Shown: positions 8,973 through 19,966, counted from the stretch's first letter. The stretch: 64,000 bases of DNA from Micromonospora trifolii (GCF_022229005.1 NZ_JAKKFD010000015.1:1-64000), one strand, 5' to 3'. Numbers and translations: made by a program. The notes: generated by a model not told the origin, from the sequence alone.

Positions 8973-9013
8973 GACGGGCGCCGCCCCCCGGGACACCGGG
9001 AGCGGCGCCCGTC
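8973..9013 (+). terminator. Hairpin terminator of ctaD
   Basis: A perfect 12-bp GC-rich inverted repeat (8973-8984 with 9002-9013) lies 20 bp after the ctaD stop codon. Confidence 0.8.
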
Positions 9014-9123
9014 GCCATATCCGGCCAATGTCACTCCCGCGCCCCGCCCGCCCGTTCCTGGCTGGGCTCGGTTCGGCCGCTCTAGCCGGTCTGGCTCCGA
9101 AAGGGGCTCTGTGCCTGAAGAGT

Positions 9124-9163
9124 CTGATGTCTGTGGGTCATCTTGATGACCCACAGACATCAG
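9124..9163. terminator. Perfect 19-bp inverted repeat with 2-base loop between convergent genes
   Basis: Bases 9124-9142 are the exact reverse complement of 9145-9163, leaving only TT between. It sits between ctaD and the convergent MFS gene and is noticeably less GC-rich (about half GC) than its surroundings. It is probably a bidirectional terminator. The perfect match and minimal loop are unusual. Confidence 0.7.
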
Positions 9164-9238
9164 GCTCTCCGGCATGCATGGGGGCCGGCTGCCCGGCGGA
9201 CACCCGACTGGCCGCCGTCGGTGGCGTGGGCGCGGCCG

Positions 9239-10486
9239 TCAGTGGACGGCGGGGGTGAGGTCGGCCTCGACGGGCGGTGGGGTGGCCGCTTCGGCGTTGC
9301 GGCGGCGGCGCAACTCGATCGGGAGCACCACCAGGGTGACCAGCGCGCCCAGCGCCCCGGTCACCACGAAGCCCCAGAGTGGCGCGCTGGCGTCGATCAC
9401 CGCGCCGGCGAGCGGCGCGCCGATGGCGATGCCGACGGTGACCGCGGAGCCGTGCAGACCCATCGCCTCGCCGCGTACCTCGGCCGGCACCAGGCGGCTG
9501 ACCGCGTCCGAGCCGGCGGCGATGGTCGGCGCGCAGAGCGCGCCGGCGGGGATCAGCGCCAGGCACAGCAGCCACCAGTGCGCACCACCGAGCCCCACCG
9601 GAATTGTGCACACGGCCAGTGCGGCGGTCAGTGCCAGCGGGGAGAACGAGCGGTGCACGGCCCCGTAGGCGAAGCCGCCGGCCAGCGAGGCGATCGCCCA
9701 GATGGCCAGGACCGCGCCGGTCCACCCGACCTCGCCGCTGGCCCGCAGGACGGCGACCACCGCGACGTCGGTGCCGCCGAGCACCAGGGTCGCGGCGGCG
9801 CTGAGCGCCAGGACGGCGAGCAGTCGGGGGGTCATCCACTCCCGGCGCGGCACCCGGCGTTGTGGGCCGGTGGGCTGGGTGGCCTCCCGGATCGGTGGGT
9901 TGACCACCCACAGGGCGATCCCGCCGGCGACGATGCCGCCACCGACCAGGTACATGGTGGTCTGCGCGGAGATCGCGGTGACCAGCGCCACAGCCAATGC
10001 CGGACCGATCATGAAGGACAGCTCCACCGACATCGAGTCCAGTGCGTAGGCCGGGCGGCGTTGGTCCTCGGGGACCAGCGCGGCGATCGACTGACGAACG
10101 ACGGAGAAGATGGGCAGGGCCAGGGAACCGGCCACGAAGGCGGCCGGCAGGAGCACCGGGTACGACAGCGTGGGCGCGGTGGACCAGAAGATCGCCTCGG
10201 CGATCCCGGTGAACACCAGGACGGGGCGCAGTCCACGCCGGTCCACGAGTCGACCGAGCAGCGGCCCGCCGATCGCCGCGCCCACGGTGACCGCCGCACC
10301 CACCAGGCCCGCCGCCCCGTAGCCCCGATCGAGGTCGAGCACCACGTGGAAGGTCAGCGTCACCCCGGTCGCGGTGAGCGGGATGCGGGCGAGGACGGCG
10401 ACCACCAGCAGCGACCGCAGGCCCGGCAGGGCAAGCGCCCGCCGGTAAGGCTTCATGTTCACGTGGGTCCGTACCTCCGGCGTCAT
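9239..10486 (-). CDS. MFS transporter
   Basis: About twelve hydrophobic segments across 415 residues mark a major facilitator permease. The between-helix motif GGPLLGRLVDRRGLRP (MFS motif A-like) follows helix 2, and a basic central loop (PQRRVPRREW) separates two six-helix halves. The start is uncertain: the ATG at 10486 is preceded by GAGG with almost no spacing, while an in-frame GTG at 10462 and ATG at 10456 lie 11 and 17 bases after a GGAGG. The substrate is unknown; drug or sugar efflux is possible. It lies 40 bp downstream of pncA on the same strand, so it may belong to the NAD-salvage transcript. Confidence 0.85.
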   Translation of the reverse strand: MTPEVRTHVNMKPYRRALALPGLRSLLVVAVLARIPLTATGVTLTFHVVLDLDRGYGAAGLVGAAVTVGAAIGGPLLGRLVDRRGLRPVLVFTGIAEAIFWSTAPTLSYPVLLPAAFVAGSLALPIFSVVRQSIAALVPEDQRRPAYALDSMSVELSFMIGPALAVALVTAISAQTTMYLVGGGIVAGGIALWVVNPPIREATQPTGPQRRVPRREWMTPRLLAVLALSAAATLVLGGTDVAVVAVLRASGEVGWTGAVLAIWAIASLAGGFAYGAVHRSFSPLALTAALAVCTIPVGLGGAHWWLLCLALIPAGALCAPTIAAGSDAVSRLVPAEVRGEAMGLHGSAVTVGIAIGAPLAGAVIDASAPLWGFVVTGALGALVTLVVLPIELRRRRNAEAATPPPVEADLTPAVH

Positions 10487-10526
10487 CCTCGACCGGCGGC
10501 GGCTCCTTGGCCAGCCAATTAGCGCC

Positions 10527-11108
10527 TCATGCGGCACTGATCACAGGCTGGCCGTGCATGATCACCCCGGCACCCTCCATCGCGCGCAGGGCCACGTCGG
10601 TGGTCGCCGGGGCGACGGCCGCGGTCAACTCCAGCAGCACTGTGGTGGCGAAACCCTCCCGGGCGGCGTCCAGCGCTGTCGCCCGGACGCAGTGGTCCGT
10701 GGCGATGCCGACCACGTCGACCCGGTCCACGTCGTGTCGGCGCAGCCAGTCGGCCAGGCACTCACCGTCGTCGGCGTGCCCCTCGAAACCGGAGTACGCC
10801 GCAGCGTGCTCGCCCTTGTGGAAGATCGCCTCGACCCGGCCGGTGTCCAGTTCCGGGTGGAACTCCGAACCGCTGGTGCCGACCACGCAGTGCCGGGGCC
10901 AGGACTCCACGAAGTCCGGCGGATCGCCGAAGTGGGCACCCGGGTCGACGTGGTAGTCCTTGGTGGCGACAACGTGCGTCCACCGCTCCGGTTCGGCGGC
11001 GAGCAGCCGGGAGATGCCGGCGGCCACCCCTGCGCCGCCGGCGACGGCCAGCGAGCCGCCCTCGCAGAAGTCGTTCTGCACGTCCACGATGATCAGCGCG
11101 TTGGCCAT
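10527..11108 (-). CDS. pncA: Nicotinamidase / pyrazinamidase
   Basis: Hydrolyses nicotinamide to nicotinate for NAD salvage, and activates pyrazinamide in species that have it. The 193-residue protein has the catalytic triad D9 (VDVQNDF), K98 (FHKGEH) and C140 (ATDHCVRATA). Its predicted metal ligands are D51, H53, H59 and H73, spaced as in M. tuberculosis PncA. It lies 51 bp downstream of pncB on the same strand, so the two sequential salvage steps are probably cotranscribed. Confidence 0.93.
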   Translation of the reverse strand: MANALIIVDVQNDFCEGGSLAVAGGAGVAAGISRLLAAEPERWTHVVATKDYHVDPGAHFGDPPDFVESWPRHCVVGTSGSEFHPELDTGRVEAIFHKGEHAAAYSGFEGHADDGECLADWLRRHDVDRVDVVGIATDHCVRATALDAAREGFATTVLLELTAAVAPATTDVALRAMEGAGVIMHGQPVISAA

Positions 11109-11159
11109 CGGGGGGTTTCCTCTCTCCGCACGGTCGGTCGGTGGCGCTCGGGGGATGAC

Positions 11160-12446
11160 TCAGCCAGCGGGTACGACGGTGACCGGCACGGCCGGGTCGC
11201 CGGCCGAGAGCTTCAGCCCCTCCCACGGAATGGAGATCAGGCACTCCCGCAGGTGCTCCCGTGACTCGTCGAGGGTGGGCAGCGGCAGTGACTCACCGGC
11301 GACCACGTACGACTGCTGGAGCAGGCGGTCGTTGGGCTGCCGGTCCGGAACACCCTGCGGGACGATGACCTCCTCGGTGGCGGTGCCGGTCGGCTTGTGC
11401 CGGCGGACCGCGACCTTCCGGCCGCCGATGGTGGCCTTGTGCTCGGAGCGCTTCACCACCGGCCGTCCCTCGACCTCGACCAGCTTGTAGACCAGCCCGG
11501 CGGTCGGTGCCCCGGAGCCGGTGACAACGGCCGTGCCGGCGCCGTACATGTCCACCGGTTCGGCGGCCAGCGCGGCAATCGCGTACTCGTCCAGGTCACC
11601 GGAAACGATGATCTTGGTCTCGGTGGCGCCCAGCGAGTCGAGCAACTCCCGGGACTGCTGGGCGATCACCGCGAGATCGCCGGAGTCGATCCGTACCGCC
11701 CGCAGGTCCGGCCCGGCCACCGCGATGGCGTTGCGGATGCCCTGGCTGATGTCGTACGTGTCGACCAGCAGCGTGGTGTCCTTGCCCAGCGTGGCGACCT
11801 GCGAGGCGAACGCCGCCCGCTCGTCGTCGTGCAGAAGGGTGAACGCGTGCGCCGCCGTGCCCGCCGTCGGGATGCCGTAGCGCGCGCCGGCGGCGAGGTT
11901 GGACGTGAACCGGAACCCGGCCAGGTACGCGGCCCGCGCCGCGGCCACCGCCGCCTCCTCGTGCGCCCGACGCGACCCCATCTCGATCAGTGCCCGGCCC
12001 CGCGCCGCGGTCACCATCCGGGCCGCGGCGGCGGCCACCGCGCTGTCGTGGTTGAGCACTGACAGCGCCACCGTCTCCAGCACCACACATTCGGCGAAGC
12101 CGCCGGAGACGGTGAGGATCGGTGAACCGGGGAAGAACAGCTCACCCTCGGCGTAGCCGTCGACGTCGCCGGTGAAGCGGTAGTCGGTGAGCCACGCCGC
12201 CGCCGTCTCGTCGACCACACCGGTTCGCAGCAGGAACTCGACCTCGGTGCTGTCGAACCGGAAGTCGCGGATCATCTCGATCAGCCGGGCCGTTCCGGCG
12301 ACCACGCCGTAGCGGCGGCCGCTGGGCAGCCGGCGGCTGAACACCTCGAAGACGCATCGGCGGTCGGCGGTGCCGTCCTTCAGTGCCGCGCTGACCATCG
12401 TCAGCTCGTAGTGGTCGGTCAGGAGCGCGGGGCGGTGGATGCTCAC
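11160..12446 (-). CDS. pncB: Nicotinate phosphoribosyltransferase
   Basis: Converts nicotinate and PRPP to nicotinate mononucleotide, using the product of the adjacent pncA. The 428-residue protein has the family landmarks: LLTDHYELTM at the N-terminus, the FEVFSRRLPSGRRYGVVAG segment, GSRRAHEEAA, the central histidine loop, VRIDSGDL for the phosphoribosyl site, and VSGDLDEY. The length is normal for the bacterial short form. It is upstream of pncA and convergent with nothing; the LAL regulator gene lies 16 bp further upstream on the same strand. Confidence 0.95.
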   Translation of the reverse strand: MSIHRPALLTDHYELTMVSAALKDGTADRRCVFEVFSRRLPSGRRYGVVAGTARLIEMIRDFRFDSTEVEFLLRTGVVDETAAAWLTDYRFTGDVDGYAEGELFFPGSPILTVSGGFAECVVLETVALSVLNHDSAVAAAAARMVTAARGRALIEMGSRRAHEEAAVAAARAAYLAGFRFTSNLAAGARYGIPTAGTAAHAFTLLHDDERAAFASQVATLGKDTTLLVDTYDISQGIRNAIAVAGPDLRAVRIDSGDLAVIAQQSRELLDSLGATETKIIVSGDLDEYAIAALAAEPVDMYGAGTAVVTGSGAPTAGLVYKLVEVEGRPVVKRSEHKATIGGRKVAVRRHKPTGTATEEVIVPQGVPDRQPNDRLLQQSYVVAGESLPLPTLDESREHLRECLISIPWEGLKLSAGDPAVPVTVVPAG

Positions 12447-12462
12447 CGCCCCAGCCTAAGGT

Positions 12463-15141
12463 TCAGCTCGGGTCGCCGCCGTCGTGGCCCGGGATCGAAC
12501 GTAACGCCGCCCACAGCTCGGCCCGGCCGGTGACGCCCAGCTTGGCGTAGATCCGCTGGAGGTGGTTCTCCACAGTGCGCGCCGAGAGGTAGAGCCGTTC
12601 GGCGATGGCCCGGCTGGGGGCGCCGTGCGCGGCGAGGCGCGCCACCTGCCACTCCCGTTCGGTGAGCACTGGCGCGCCGGCCTGGAGCGCCGGCGTCCGG
12701 ATCAGGTCACAGCGCCCGAGTAACCCGGCGAGGCGCTCCCGGGCGTCGTTCGCCGCAGCCGAGTGTTGCTGGCGCAGCCGCTGGACGGCCTGGGAGGTGG
12801 CCTCGGCGGCGTACACGGTCAACTCCAGGGCCGCGTAGTCGTCGGCGACCGCGAGCAGATCGGTGGGGGAGTCGGTCACCGCCGCGCGGGCGTGCCGGGC
12901 CAGCAGCGGCGGCAGCACCCCGTCGACCCGCTCGGAGAGCTCGGCGAGGCGCTGCGCGACGGTGCGCCGGCCACCATCGGAGCAGGTGGGCCCGACCGCC
13001 ATGCCCGCCTGGTCGAGTCGGACGAGGTCGTGCAGCACATGCACCTCGTGCCCGGCGAAGCCGTCCGAGCGCAGCCGATCCACCAGGTCACCGAGGTGTT
13101 TGACAGCGCCCGGCAGGTCACCCGAGGCGGCGAGCGACGCGCCCCGAGCCTGCTCCAGCCACGGGTAGAGCACCGCCATGCCCGGCGCGTGGGTGCGGTC
13201 GGCTTCGGCCATCGCCGCAACCGCCTGTGCCGCGTCACCGCGCAGCGCCGCCGCCTGGGCGCGTTCGGCCTGAGCCAGACCGGCGTAGACCCGACTCGTG
13301 GCCAGCACCGCGCAGGCGCCCAGCGAGGTCCGCATGGCCAGGTCGCTCTGCCCCCGCAGCCGGGCCGCATACGCCTGAAGGATGGCCAGGTAGCCGGTGC
13401 CGAGACGGAAGTCGCCGGCTCCGGCGAGGTCGGCGAACTCGTCGGCCACTATCGCGTCGATCCCGGCCAGGTCGCCGGTGAGCATGAGCCGGGTGCCTCG
13501 GGCCAGCTCCAGGGCCAACTGGAGGTACGGCATGTCGGTGCGCCAGCTCGCCGCGGCCGAGTGCACCTGGGCGATCGCCGTACCGCTGCGGGTCAGCTCG
13601 CCCTGCGCGGCCTGGACGTACGCGATGGTGGAACGGGCCAGCTCGCGGGCGGCGACACCGGCCGCCGGCCGGTCCAGTACTCGTCGGCTGAGCTGCACCG
13701 CGGTGGCCGTGTCCAGTCGGTGCAGGCGCATGATCGCCTCGAAGGCGTGCACCCGGGACCGGTCGGCGGAGTCGCTGAGCTGCTCGACCCGGCTTGCGAT
13801 CTCCTCCACCGTGGACTCACGGCTCAGCCCCCAGTAGCTGACCATGCCGCGGACGGTCAGCCACCGGCAGAGCCGCCGCTCGTCGCCGGGCTCGGGGGTG
13901 ACCGAGTCGAGGACGTCGATCGCCTCGTCGGGCCGGTCGGCGAACATCAGGATGGTGGCCAGCAGCTCAGCCGCGTCGTAGCCGCCGTCGGCGTTCAGCG
14001 CGGCCCGCGCCAGGCGGGTCGCCAGCGGCACGTCGTAGCGGGTGAACGCCTGCACCGCGGCGTCCAGCAGCAGAGCCGGGTCCTGTGCGGTGCCGGAGTC
14101 GAGTCGCCAGACGGCCACCCGCAACAGGTCGTCGCGGCGGCGTTTGCCGACCTGTTCGAGCAGCTCGGCGAGGTGTGCCTGAAGTCGGCGGGTGCGGCTG
14201 ACCGGGCAGCGGCGGCGCATCACCTCGCCGTAGAGCGGGTGCGCCAGCCGGACGTTGGTGCGCCGGTCGTGCTGGATGACGGTGATCAGCCCACGTTCCT
14301 CGGCGGTCTCCACGTCCGACTGCTCGGCGGCCTGCCTCAGCAGGTGCAGACCCAGTGGTTCGCCGAACGCGACCAGCTCGACGACCGCGCGGACGCCGTC
14401 GGTGAGCTTGCCGACCCGGGTGTCGATGAGGTCGGTCAGGCTGGGCGCCAGCTCCAGTCGACCGGTCCACTTCCAGATCCCGTACGTGCGCTTCAACTCG
14501 GCGCTGCCGTTGGCGGCGTGCACCAGCTCGCGCAGCAGCAGCGGGTTGCCGGCCGACAGTCGGCCGAGCCGGTCGGCGGAGCCGGCGTCGACCGGGCCGC
14601 CCAGGATCGCCGCCAGCAGGTCGGTGGTCTCCGCCTGCGGCATCGGGGTCAGCTCGACGTGTTCGACCAGGTCGTCGGTCCAGAGTGCGCGGATCGGCAG
14701 CGGGATCTGCTCGCCGTCGCGCAGGGTGCCGACCACTGTGGCGTTCTCGGCGCGGGCGACCAGGTGCACCAGTGCGGCCGAGGGGGGATCGAGCAGGTGG
14801 GCATCGTCGATGGCGAGCACGATCCGTCGGCCGGCCGCCTGCTGTTGCAGGACGTTGAGCGCCCAGCGCAGGATGCCGGCGGGGGAGAGGCCCTGGGGCT
14901 GCTCGGCGGGAAGGACCTGGACCAACCCTCCGAACGGCAGCGCCGCGGTGGTGGCGCTGGCGGCGATGGACCAGATCGCGAACCGGTCGGTGGGCAACGC
15001 GCCCACGCCCTCGCGCAGCAGGCGACTCTTGCCGATGCCAGCGCTGCCGCTGAAGAAGAGCCCGCGGCCGGCCTCACCGGTCACCGCCTCCAGCAGGCGG
15101 TTGAGCTCATCCGTGCGGCCGACGAACTCCCATCGACTCAT
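12463..15141 (-). CDS. LuxR-family ATPase transcriptional regulator (LAL type)
   Basis: Large cytoplasmic regulator of 892 residues. The N-terminal AAA-type ATPase has Walker A GSAGIGKS at residues 32-39 and a Walker B strand IVLAIDDAH. A long helical, TPR-like middle follows. The C-terminal LuxR helix-turn-helix (~825-885) shows LTEREWQVARLAAHG, RAIAERLYLSARTVENHLQRIYAKLGV. LALs commonly switch secondary-metabolite or sugar genes, but none is adjacent. The ATG at 15141 precedes the conserved WEFVGRTDEL start. It is divergent from the GTPase-like gene at 15337 and 16 bp upstream of pncB, so it might influence NAD salvage; that is inference. Confidence 0.9.
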   Translation of the reverse strand: MSRWEFVGRTDELNRLLEAVTGEAGRGLFFSGSAGIGKSRLLREGVGALPTDRFAIWSIAASATTAALPFGGLVQVLPAEQPQGLSPAGILRWALNVLQQQAAGRRIVLAIDDAHLLDPPSAALVHLVARAENATVVGTLRDGEQIPLPIRALWTDDLVEHVELTPMPQAETTDLLAAILGGPVDAGSADRLGRLSAGNPLLLRELVHAANGSAELKRTYGIWKWTGRLELAPSLTDLIDTRVGKLTDGVRAVVELVAFGEPLGLHLLRQAAEQSDVETAEERGLITVIQHDRRTNVRLAHPLYGEVMRRRCPVSRTRRLQAHLAELLEQVGKRRRDDLLRVAVWRLDSGTAQDPALLLDAAVQAFTRYDVPLATRLARAALNADGGYDAAELLATILMFADRPDEAIDVLDSVTPEPGDERRLCRWLTVRGMVSYWGLSRESTVEEIASRVEQLSDSADRSRVHAFEAIMRLHRLDTATAVQLSRRVLDRPAAGVAARELARSTIAYVQAAQGELTRSGTAIAQVHSAAASWRTDMPYLQLALELARGTRLMLTGDLAGIDAIVADEFADLAGAGDFRLGTGYLAILQAYAARLRGQSDLAMRTSLGACAVLATSRVYAGLAQAERAQAAALRGDAAQAVAAMAEADRTHAPGMAVLYPWLEQARGASLAASGDLPGAVKHLGDLVDRLRSDGFAGHEVHVLHDLVRLDQAGMAVGPTCSDGGRRTVAQRLAELSERVDGVLPPLLARHARAAVTDSPTDLLAVADDYAALELTVYAAEATSQAVQRLRQQHSAAANDARERLAGLLGRCDLIRTPALQAGAPVLTEREWQVARLAAHGAPSRAIAERLYLSARTVENHLQRIYAKLGVTGRAELWAALRSIPGHDGGDPS

Positions 15142-15336
15142 TCGCGCAGCATATCGACCGGAATCCGTCCGCGCCCGTACCGTCACCGTGCGAAGTTGAG
15201 TAATCGCACAATTACCGGTGAGTATTCGAGGTGTTCCGCCCGGTTGCCAGCCCGCCCGTAGTCTTCCGAACATCCGGGTTGACGTACCGGAATTTTCGCG
15301 ACCGGACCTCCGGTCACCTGCAACGGGAGGCACCTG

Positions 15337-16887
15337 ATGAAGCAGGGCCCTCTCCCCTCGGTCGATTCGCCGGGCGACATGACCGGCCCCACCGACCTAC
15401 CCGCCTGCGGCCCCCTCCCCACCCGGGTCGGCGTGTCCGGCGCCGCACCGGACGAGCCGCTCGGTGTGGTCGCCGTCGGCCCGGCCGGTGCCGAGCGGCG
15501 TGCCGTGCTGGCCACCCTGCTCGGGCTCGACCCGGTCATGCTCACCGTGCCGGCGGGCAGTTGGTTGGTGGTGCGCGACGCCAAGGTGCCCACCCGGGCC
15601 GCGTTCGTGCCGGGTTACCGCCTGCCGCACTCGTACGGCGCGGACCGGGACGCCGCCGGTCCGGCTTTGGCCCGCCCGCCCCGGCGTGTCGAGCTGAGCG
15701 TGCCCGAGCCGCTGCTGCGGCACTTCACCCTGATCGACGTTCCGGATACCGCCACCCTCGGTGTGTCCGGCACCAGGGTGCTGCTCGAAGCGGTGGGCCG
15801 AGCCGGCGCGCTGCTCTTCGTGATCGCCGCCGACCAGGCGTTCACCGCCGCTGAGTTGAACCTGCTGGCCGAAGTCGCCCCCACCTCGGTGGAGGTCGTC
15901 TTCGCGGTCACCCCCGGCGCGGCGGGGTGGGCTCCGCTGACCGACGGCACGGCGACTACGGAGGGCGCGGGGGCGTCCGTCCCGCCGGTCGGGGGTGCGG
16001 AGACCGAGGTGGACGCGGTAGCGGTGACGGTGGAGGCACATCGGGCGGCGCTCCTGGCCGCGGTGCCGTCGCTGGCCGGCGCGCGGTGGTTCCCGGTCGA
16101 CGACGCCGACACCGCCGCCGACCTGCGGCGGGCGCTGGTGGGTTGGGCGTCGCGTGAGGGGTTGCAGCGGGCCAGCGTCGACCCGCCGGTCCTACCGGGC
16201 CAGCAGGGCCGCGTCGGGGTGGCCGCCGATCCGGGTGACTGGTCCGAGCGGCTCGACCGCCACGCCCGCTCGTGTGCTCAACGGATCCGCCAGCACCTCG
16301 CCCTGGAGTTGGCGAACATCCACCTGCGGGCCGTTCAGGAGATCGTGTTCGGCGTCGGCTGCGTCGGCCTACCGGATCTCCTCGACCGGGAGATGGCGGC
16401 GTTGTCGCTGTTGGCCACCGCGCAGTGCGATCAGGCGGTGCGCGGCATCGTGACCGACGTCGCGTCCCAGGTGCTCGGGGTGCCGCCGTCCGAGGGCGTG
16501 CGACGTCGGATCGCCGCCGCCGTGCGGTACGGCCTGGCCGATCACCGGCCCGGCCACGATTTGGACAAGGTTCTGCTGATCACCAGCACGGCGGGCGTGG
16601 CCGAGTTGACCGGCCTGGAGGCGATCGACGCCGCCGCCAGCTATCCGGCGGCTTCCCGGGACGAGGTGCTTCCGCCGGTCGCTGTGGCGCTCTCCGGCGG
16701 CTGCTGGCAGCAGTGGCGTACGCCCGGCAACGACGACCAAAGCGCGGCACGGGCCTGGTCCCAACGGGCGGTGCGCGAGGTCGAGCTGGGTCTGTCCAGG
16801 GAGATCTCCCGACGGTTCGAGGTGATCCGCCTCTCGCTGGGCGTGGTGCTCTCCGATGCAGTCGATCACGGCATTCTGCTCGCCTGA
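15337..16887 (+). CDS. Unknown protein with degenerate GTPase-like (dynamin-type) N-terminal domain
   Basis: 516 residues, start supported by GGGAGG seven bases upstream. A strand plus loop reading [20 protein letters not shown] (residues 44-63) occupies a P-loop position but lacks the GKS/T lysine. It is followed about 75 residues later by [13 protein letters not shown], which looks like a switch-II DxxG strand, and by [16 protein letters not shown]. The rest is helical with [24 protein letters not shown] near the end, as in dynamin-like or GTPase-scaffold proteins of actinobacteria. No transmembrane segment is obvious. Loss of the P-loop lysine suggests it does not hydrolyse GTP. Function unknown. 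Confidence 0.7.
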   Translation: MKQGPLPSVDSPGDMTGPTDLPACGPLPTRVGVSGAAPDEPLGVVAVGPAGAERRAVLATLLGLDPVMLTVPAGSWLVVRDAKVPTRAAFVPGYRLPHSYGADRDAAGPALARPPRRVELSVPEPLLRHFTLIDVPDTATLGVSGTRVLLEAVGRAGALLFVIAADQAFTAAELNLLAEVAPTSVEVVFAVTPGAAGWAPLTDGTATTEGAGASVPPVGGAETEVDAVAVTVEAHRAALLAAVPSLAGARWFPVDDADTAADLRRALVGWASREGLQRASVDPPVLPGQQGRVGVAADPGDWSERLDRHARSCAQRIRQHLALELANIHLRAVQEIVFGVGCVGLPDLLDREMAALSLLATAQCDQAVRGIVTDVASQVLGVPPSEGVRRRIAAAVRYGLADHRPGHDLDKVLLITSTAGVAELTGLEAIDAAASYPAASRDEVLPPVAVALSGGCWQQWRTPGNDDQSAARAWSQRAVREVELGLSREISRRFEVIRLSLGVVLSDAVDHGILLA

Positions 16888-16904
16888 CGGCGCGCCCACC
16901 GGTT

Positions 16905-16925
16905 GGTCCGGGTCCGGCCCGGACC
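16905..16925 (+). terminator. Hairpin terminator after the GTPase-like gene
   Basis: An 8-bp GC-rich inverted repeat (16905-16912 with 16918-16925) with a 5-base loop begins 18 bp after the stop codon and separates this gene from clpS. Confidence 0.5.
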
Positions 16926-17035
16926 CCGCCTCCGATGGCGTCCGGGGCGGGTCGGGAGGGCCCGGGGTGGGTGATCCGCGCCGGGCCGGCGTTCCGGTTC
17001 CTCGGTTCCGGGAAACCGGTGGCACGATGGGGGGC

Positions 17036-17326
17036 ATGGCGGCTCCGCAGGTTGCACCGGTCGAGACGCCGGACACTGACGAGGTGCCGGCGTCCGACCG
17101 GCAGTGGGTGACGATCGTGTGGGACGACCCGGTCAATCTGATGACGTACGTGACCTGGGTCTTTCAGAAGCTTTTCGGCTACAGCCGGGAGAGGGCCGAA
17201 CAGCTGATGCTGGACGTGCACCACAAGGGCCGTGCCGTGGTTTCCACAGGTGCCCGCGAACGGATGGAGCACGACGCGTCGCAGCTGCACGCGTACGGGC
17301 TGTGGGCGACGGTGGACAGATCATGA
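17036..17326 (+). CDS. clpS: ATP-dependent Clp protease adaptor ClpS
   Basis: Adaptor that delivers N-degron substrates to the ClpA/ClpC-ClpP protease. The 96-residue protein has a flexible N-terminus and then the ClpS core: [37 protein letters not shown] and [22 protein letters not shown]. The Asn-Asp region that binds the destabilising residue (DDPVNLM) is intact. An in-frame ATG at 17027 would add three residues. The stop overlaps the DUF2017 start by four bases (ATGA), as in the conserved actinobacterial clpS-DUF2017 pair. Confidence 0.94.
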   Translation: MAAPQVAPVETPDTDEVPASDRQWVTIVWDDPVNLMTYVTWVFQKLFGYSRERAEQLMLDVHHKGRAVVSTGARERMEHDASQLHAYGLWATVDRS

Positions 17327-17823
17327 GCATGTTCCATCGCCAGGCCGGTCGCTACGTCGCCGTCTTCGCCGTCGACGAGGTGCGGGTGCTGCGCAAGGTC
17401 GCCTCCGAGGTGGTGGGTCTGCTCACCGACGGCTTCGACCACACCGACCCGGTCGTCGGCCGGCTCTTTCCGGCGGTCTACCCGAAGGACGCTCCGGACA
17501 CCGCAGAGTTTCGCCGCTACACCGAGGGCGACCTGAAGACCGCGAAGATCGATCAGGCGGGGGCGATCCTGGCGGCGTTGCCGGACGAGGCCAGCGGCGA
17601 GGTGCGGTTGGACGCCGAGGCCGCCGAGGCGTGGTTGCGGGCGTTGAACGACGCCCGGCTCGCGATGGGCGTCCGCCTGGAGATCAAGGACGGCACCGAT
17701 CTGGGCGAGGAGTTGGACGACGCGGTCGCTGAGGATCCCGGTTCCAGCCGGGTGTTCCAGCTTTCGGTCTACGCCTATCTCGGGTATCTACAGGAGTCGC
17801 TGCTCAACGCCTTGATCGACTAG
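17323..17823 (+). CDS. DUF2017 family protein
   Basis: 166-residue protein translationally coupled to clpS by an ATGA overlap. It matches the conserved actinobacterial DUF2017 family located between clpS and mec (the Rv1332 position in M. tuberculosis). Recognisable parts are the N-terminal beta strands ending in [16 protein letters not shown], a helical middle with an acidic [15 protein letters not shown] loop, and the C-terminal [16 protein letters not shown] helix. No catalytic motif is visible. The constant linkage suggests a role with ClpS or in sulfur/proteostasis metabolism, but the function is unknown. Confidence 0.85.
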   Translation: MSMFHRQAGRYVAVFAVDEVRVLRKVASEVVGLLTDGFDHTDPVVGRLFPAVYPKDAPDTAEFRRYTEGDLKTAKIDQAGAILAALPDEASGEVRLDAEAAEAWLRALNDARLAMGVRLEIKDGTDLGEELDDAVAEDPGSSRVFQLSVYAYLGYLQESLLNALID

Positions 17824-17869
17824 GGGTGACCGGCACCACTTCGGCCCGTGCCCGGCAGGCGTTAGGCTG

Positions 17870-18364
17870 GTGCACGTGCTGAGCATCGACCGGTCGATCA
17901 TCGACGCGATCGTCGCCCACGCGCGCCGGGATCACCCAGACGAGGCGTGCGGCGTGGTCGCCGGTCCCGTCGGCAGCGACACCCCGACCCGGCACATCCC
18001 GATGGACAATGCCGCGCGGTCGATGACCTTCTACGAGTTCGACTCGATGGAGCACCTGCGCGTCTGGCGGGAGATGGACGACCGGGACGAAGAGCCCGTC
18101 GTCATCTACCACTCGCACACCGCCACCGAGGCGTACCCGTCGCGGACGGATGTCTCCTTCGCCGGTGAGCCGGGGGCGCACTACCTGCTCGTCTCGACCC
18201 GTGAGCCCGACTCGGAGGAGATCCGGTCGTTCCGGATCGTCGACGGCGTGATCACCGAGGAGCCGGTGCGTGTCGTGGAGGCGGGTGTCGACCCGCACGC
18301 CGTCCAGTCCTACATGTTCGGGCAGAGCCCGGCGACGGTCGATTACGAGTGTTCCGGCCGCTGA
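17870..18364 (+). CDS. mec: CysO-cysteine JAMM metallopeptidase (Mec family)
   Basis: Zinc isopeptidase/peptidase of the JAMM (Mov34/MPN) family. In M. tuberculosis Mec releases cysteine from the CysO-cysteine adduct. The signature is complete: Glu in HPDEACGV, then HSHTATEAYPSRTD, an exact H-x-H-x7-S-x2-D. The 164-residue product is longer at its C-terminus than the M. tuberculosis protein (HAVQSYMFGQSPATVDYECSGR tail). GTG at 17870 is preferred because the resulting VHVLSIDRSI aligns with the family start; a GTG at 17876 is also possible. It is followed 66 bp later by the sulfur carrier gene. Confidence 0.9.
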   Translation: MHVLSIDRSIIDAIVAHARRDHPDEACGVVAGPVGSDTPTRHIPMDNAARSMTFYEFDSMEHLRVWREMDDRDEEPVVIYHSHTATEAYPSRTDVSFAGEPGAHYLLVSTREPDSEEIRSFRIVDGVITEEPVRVVEAGVDPHAVQSYMFGQSPATVDYECSGR

Positions 18365-18430
18365 CCTGTCAGCGCCGCAGCCCGCTCGTCCCGTCACCGT
18401 AGCCACACCCGATCGAGGAGTTTCCACATC

Positions 18431-19743
<1,313 letters not shown>

Positions 19744-19763
19744 CCGATCTGGTCTGCCGACTA

Positions 19764-19791
19764 CGGGCCGTCGACATTCGTCGACGGCCCG
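19764..19791 (+). terminator. Hairpin terminator after cysM
   Basis: A perfect 11-bp inverted repeat (19764-19774 with 19781-19791) with a 6-base loop. It lies at the start of the 223-bp gap before the metallo-beta-lactamase gene, which must hold that gene's promoter. Confidence 0.8.
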
Positions 19792-19966
19792 TGCGCTTCC
19801 CGACGTACCGCGAGCGGGTGTCACGTTCGTGACAACTTCCGTTGGATGATTCTTGCTGCCGGGTGCGCCAGCGTAGGCTGCGCAGCGTGGCGTACGCGTC
19901 GGTAGAGATCATGGCCGGGACCATCGCCGGTGCGGGTGCTACTGACAGTGACAGCGAGACCACTCG

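Noticed and set aside
12763..15261. An 832-codon plus-strand open frame opposite the LAL regulator
   Set aside because: Low-complexity Gly/Arg/Gln/Val composition with no domain; the minus strand has clear Walker and LuxR motifs.
16856..17035. Longer N-terminal start for ClpS at 16856
   Set aside because: It would overlap the GTPase-like gene and its terminator, and adds Pro/Gly-rich sequence not found in ClpS; the conserved core follows the ATG at 17036.
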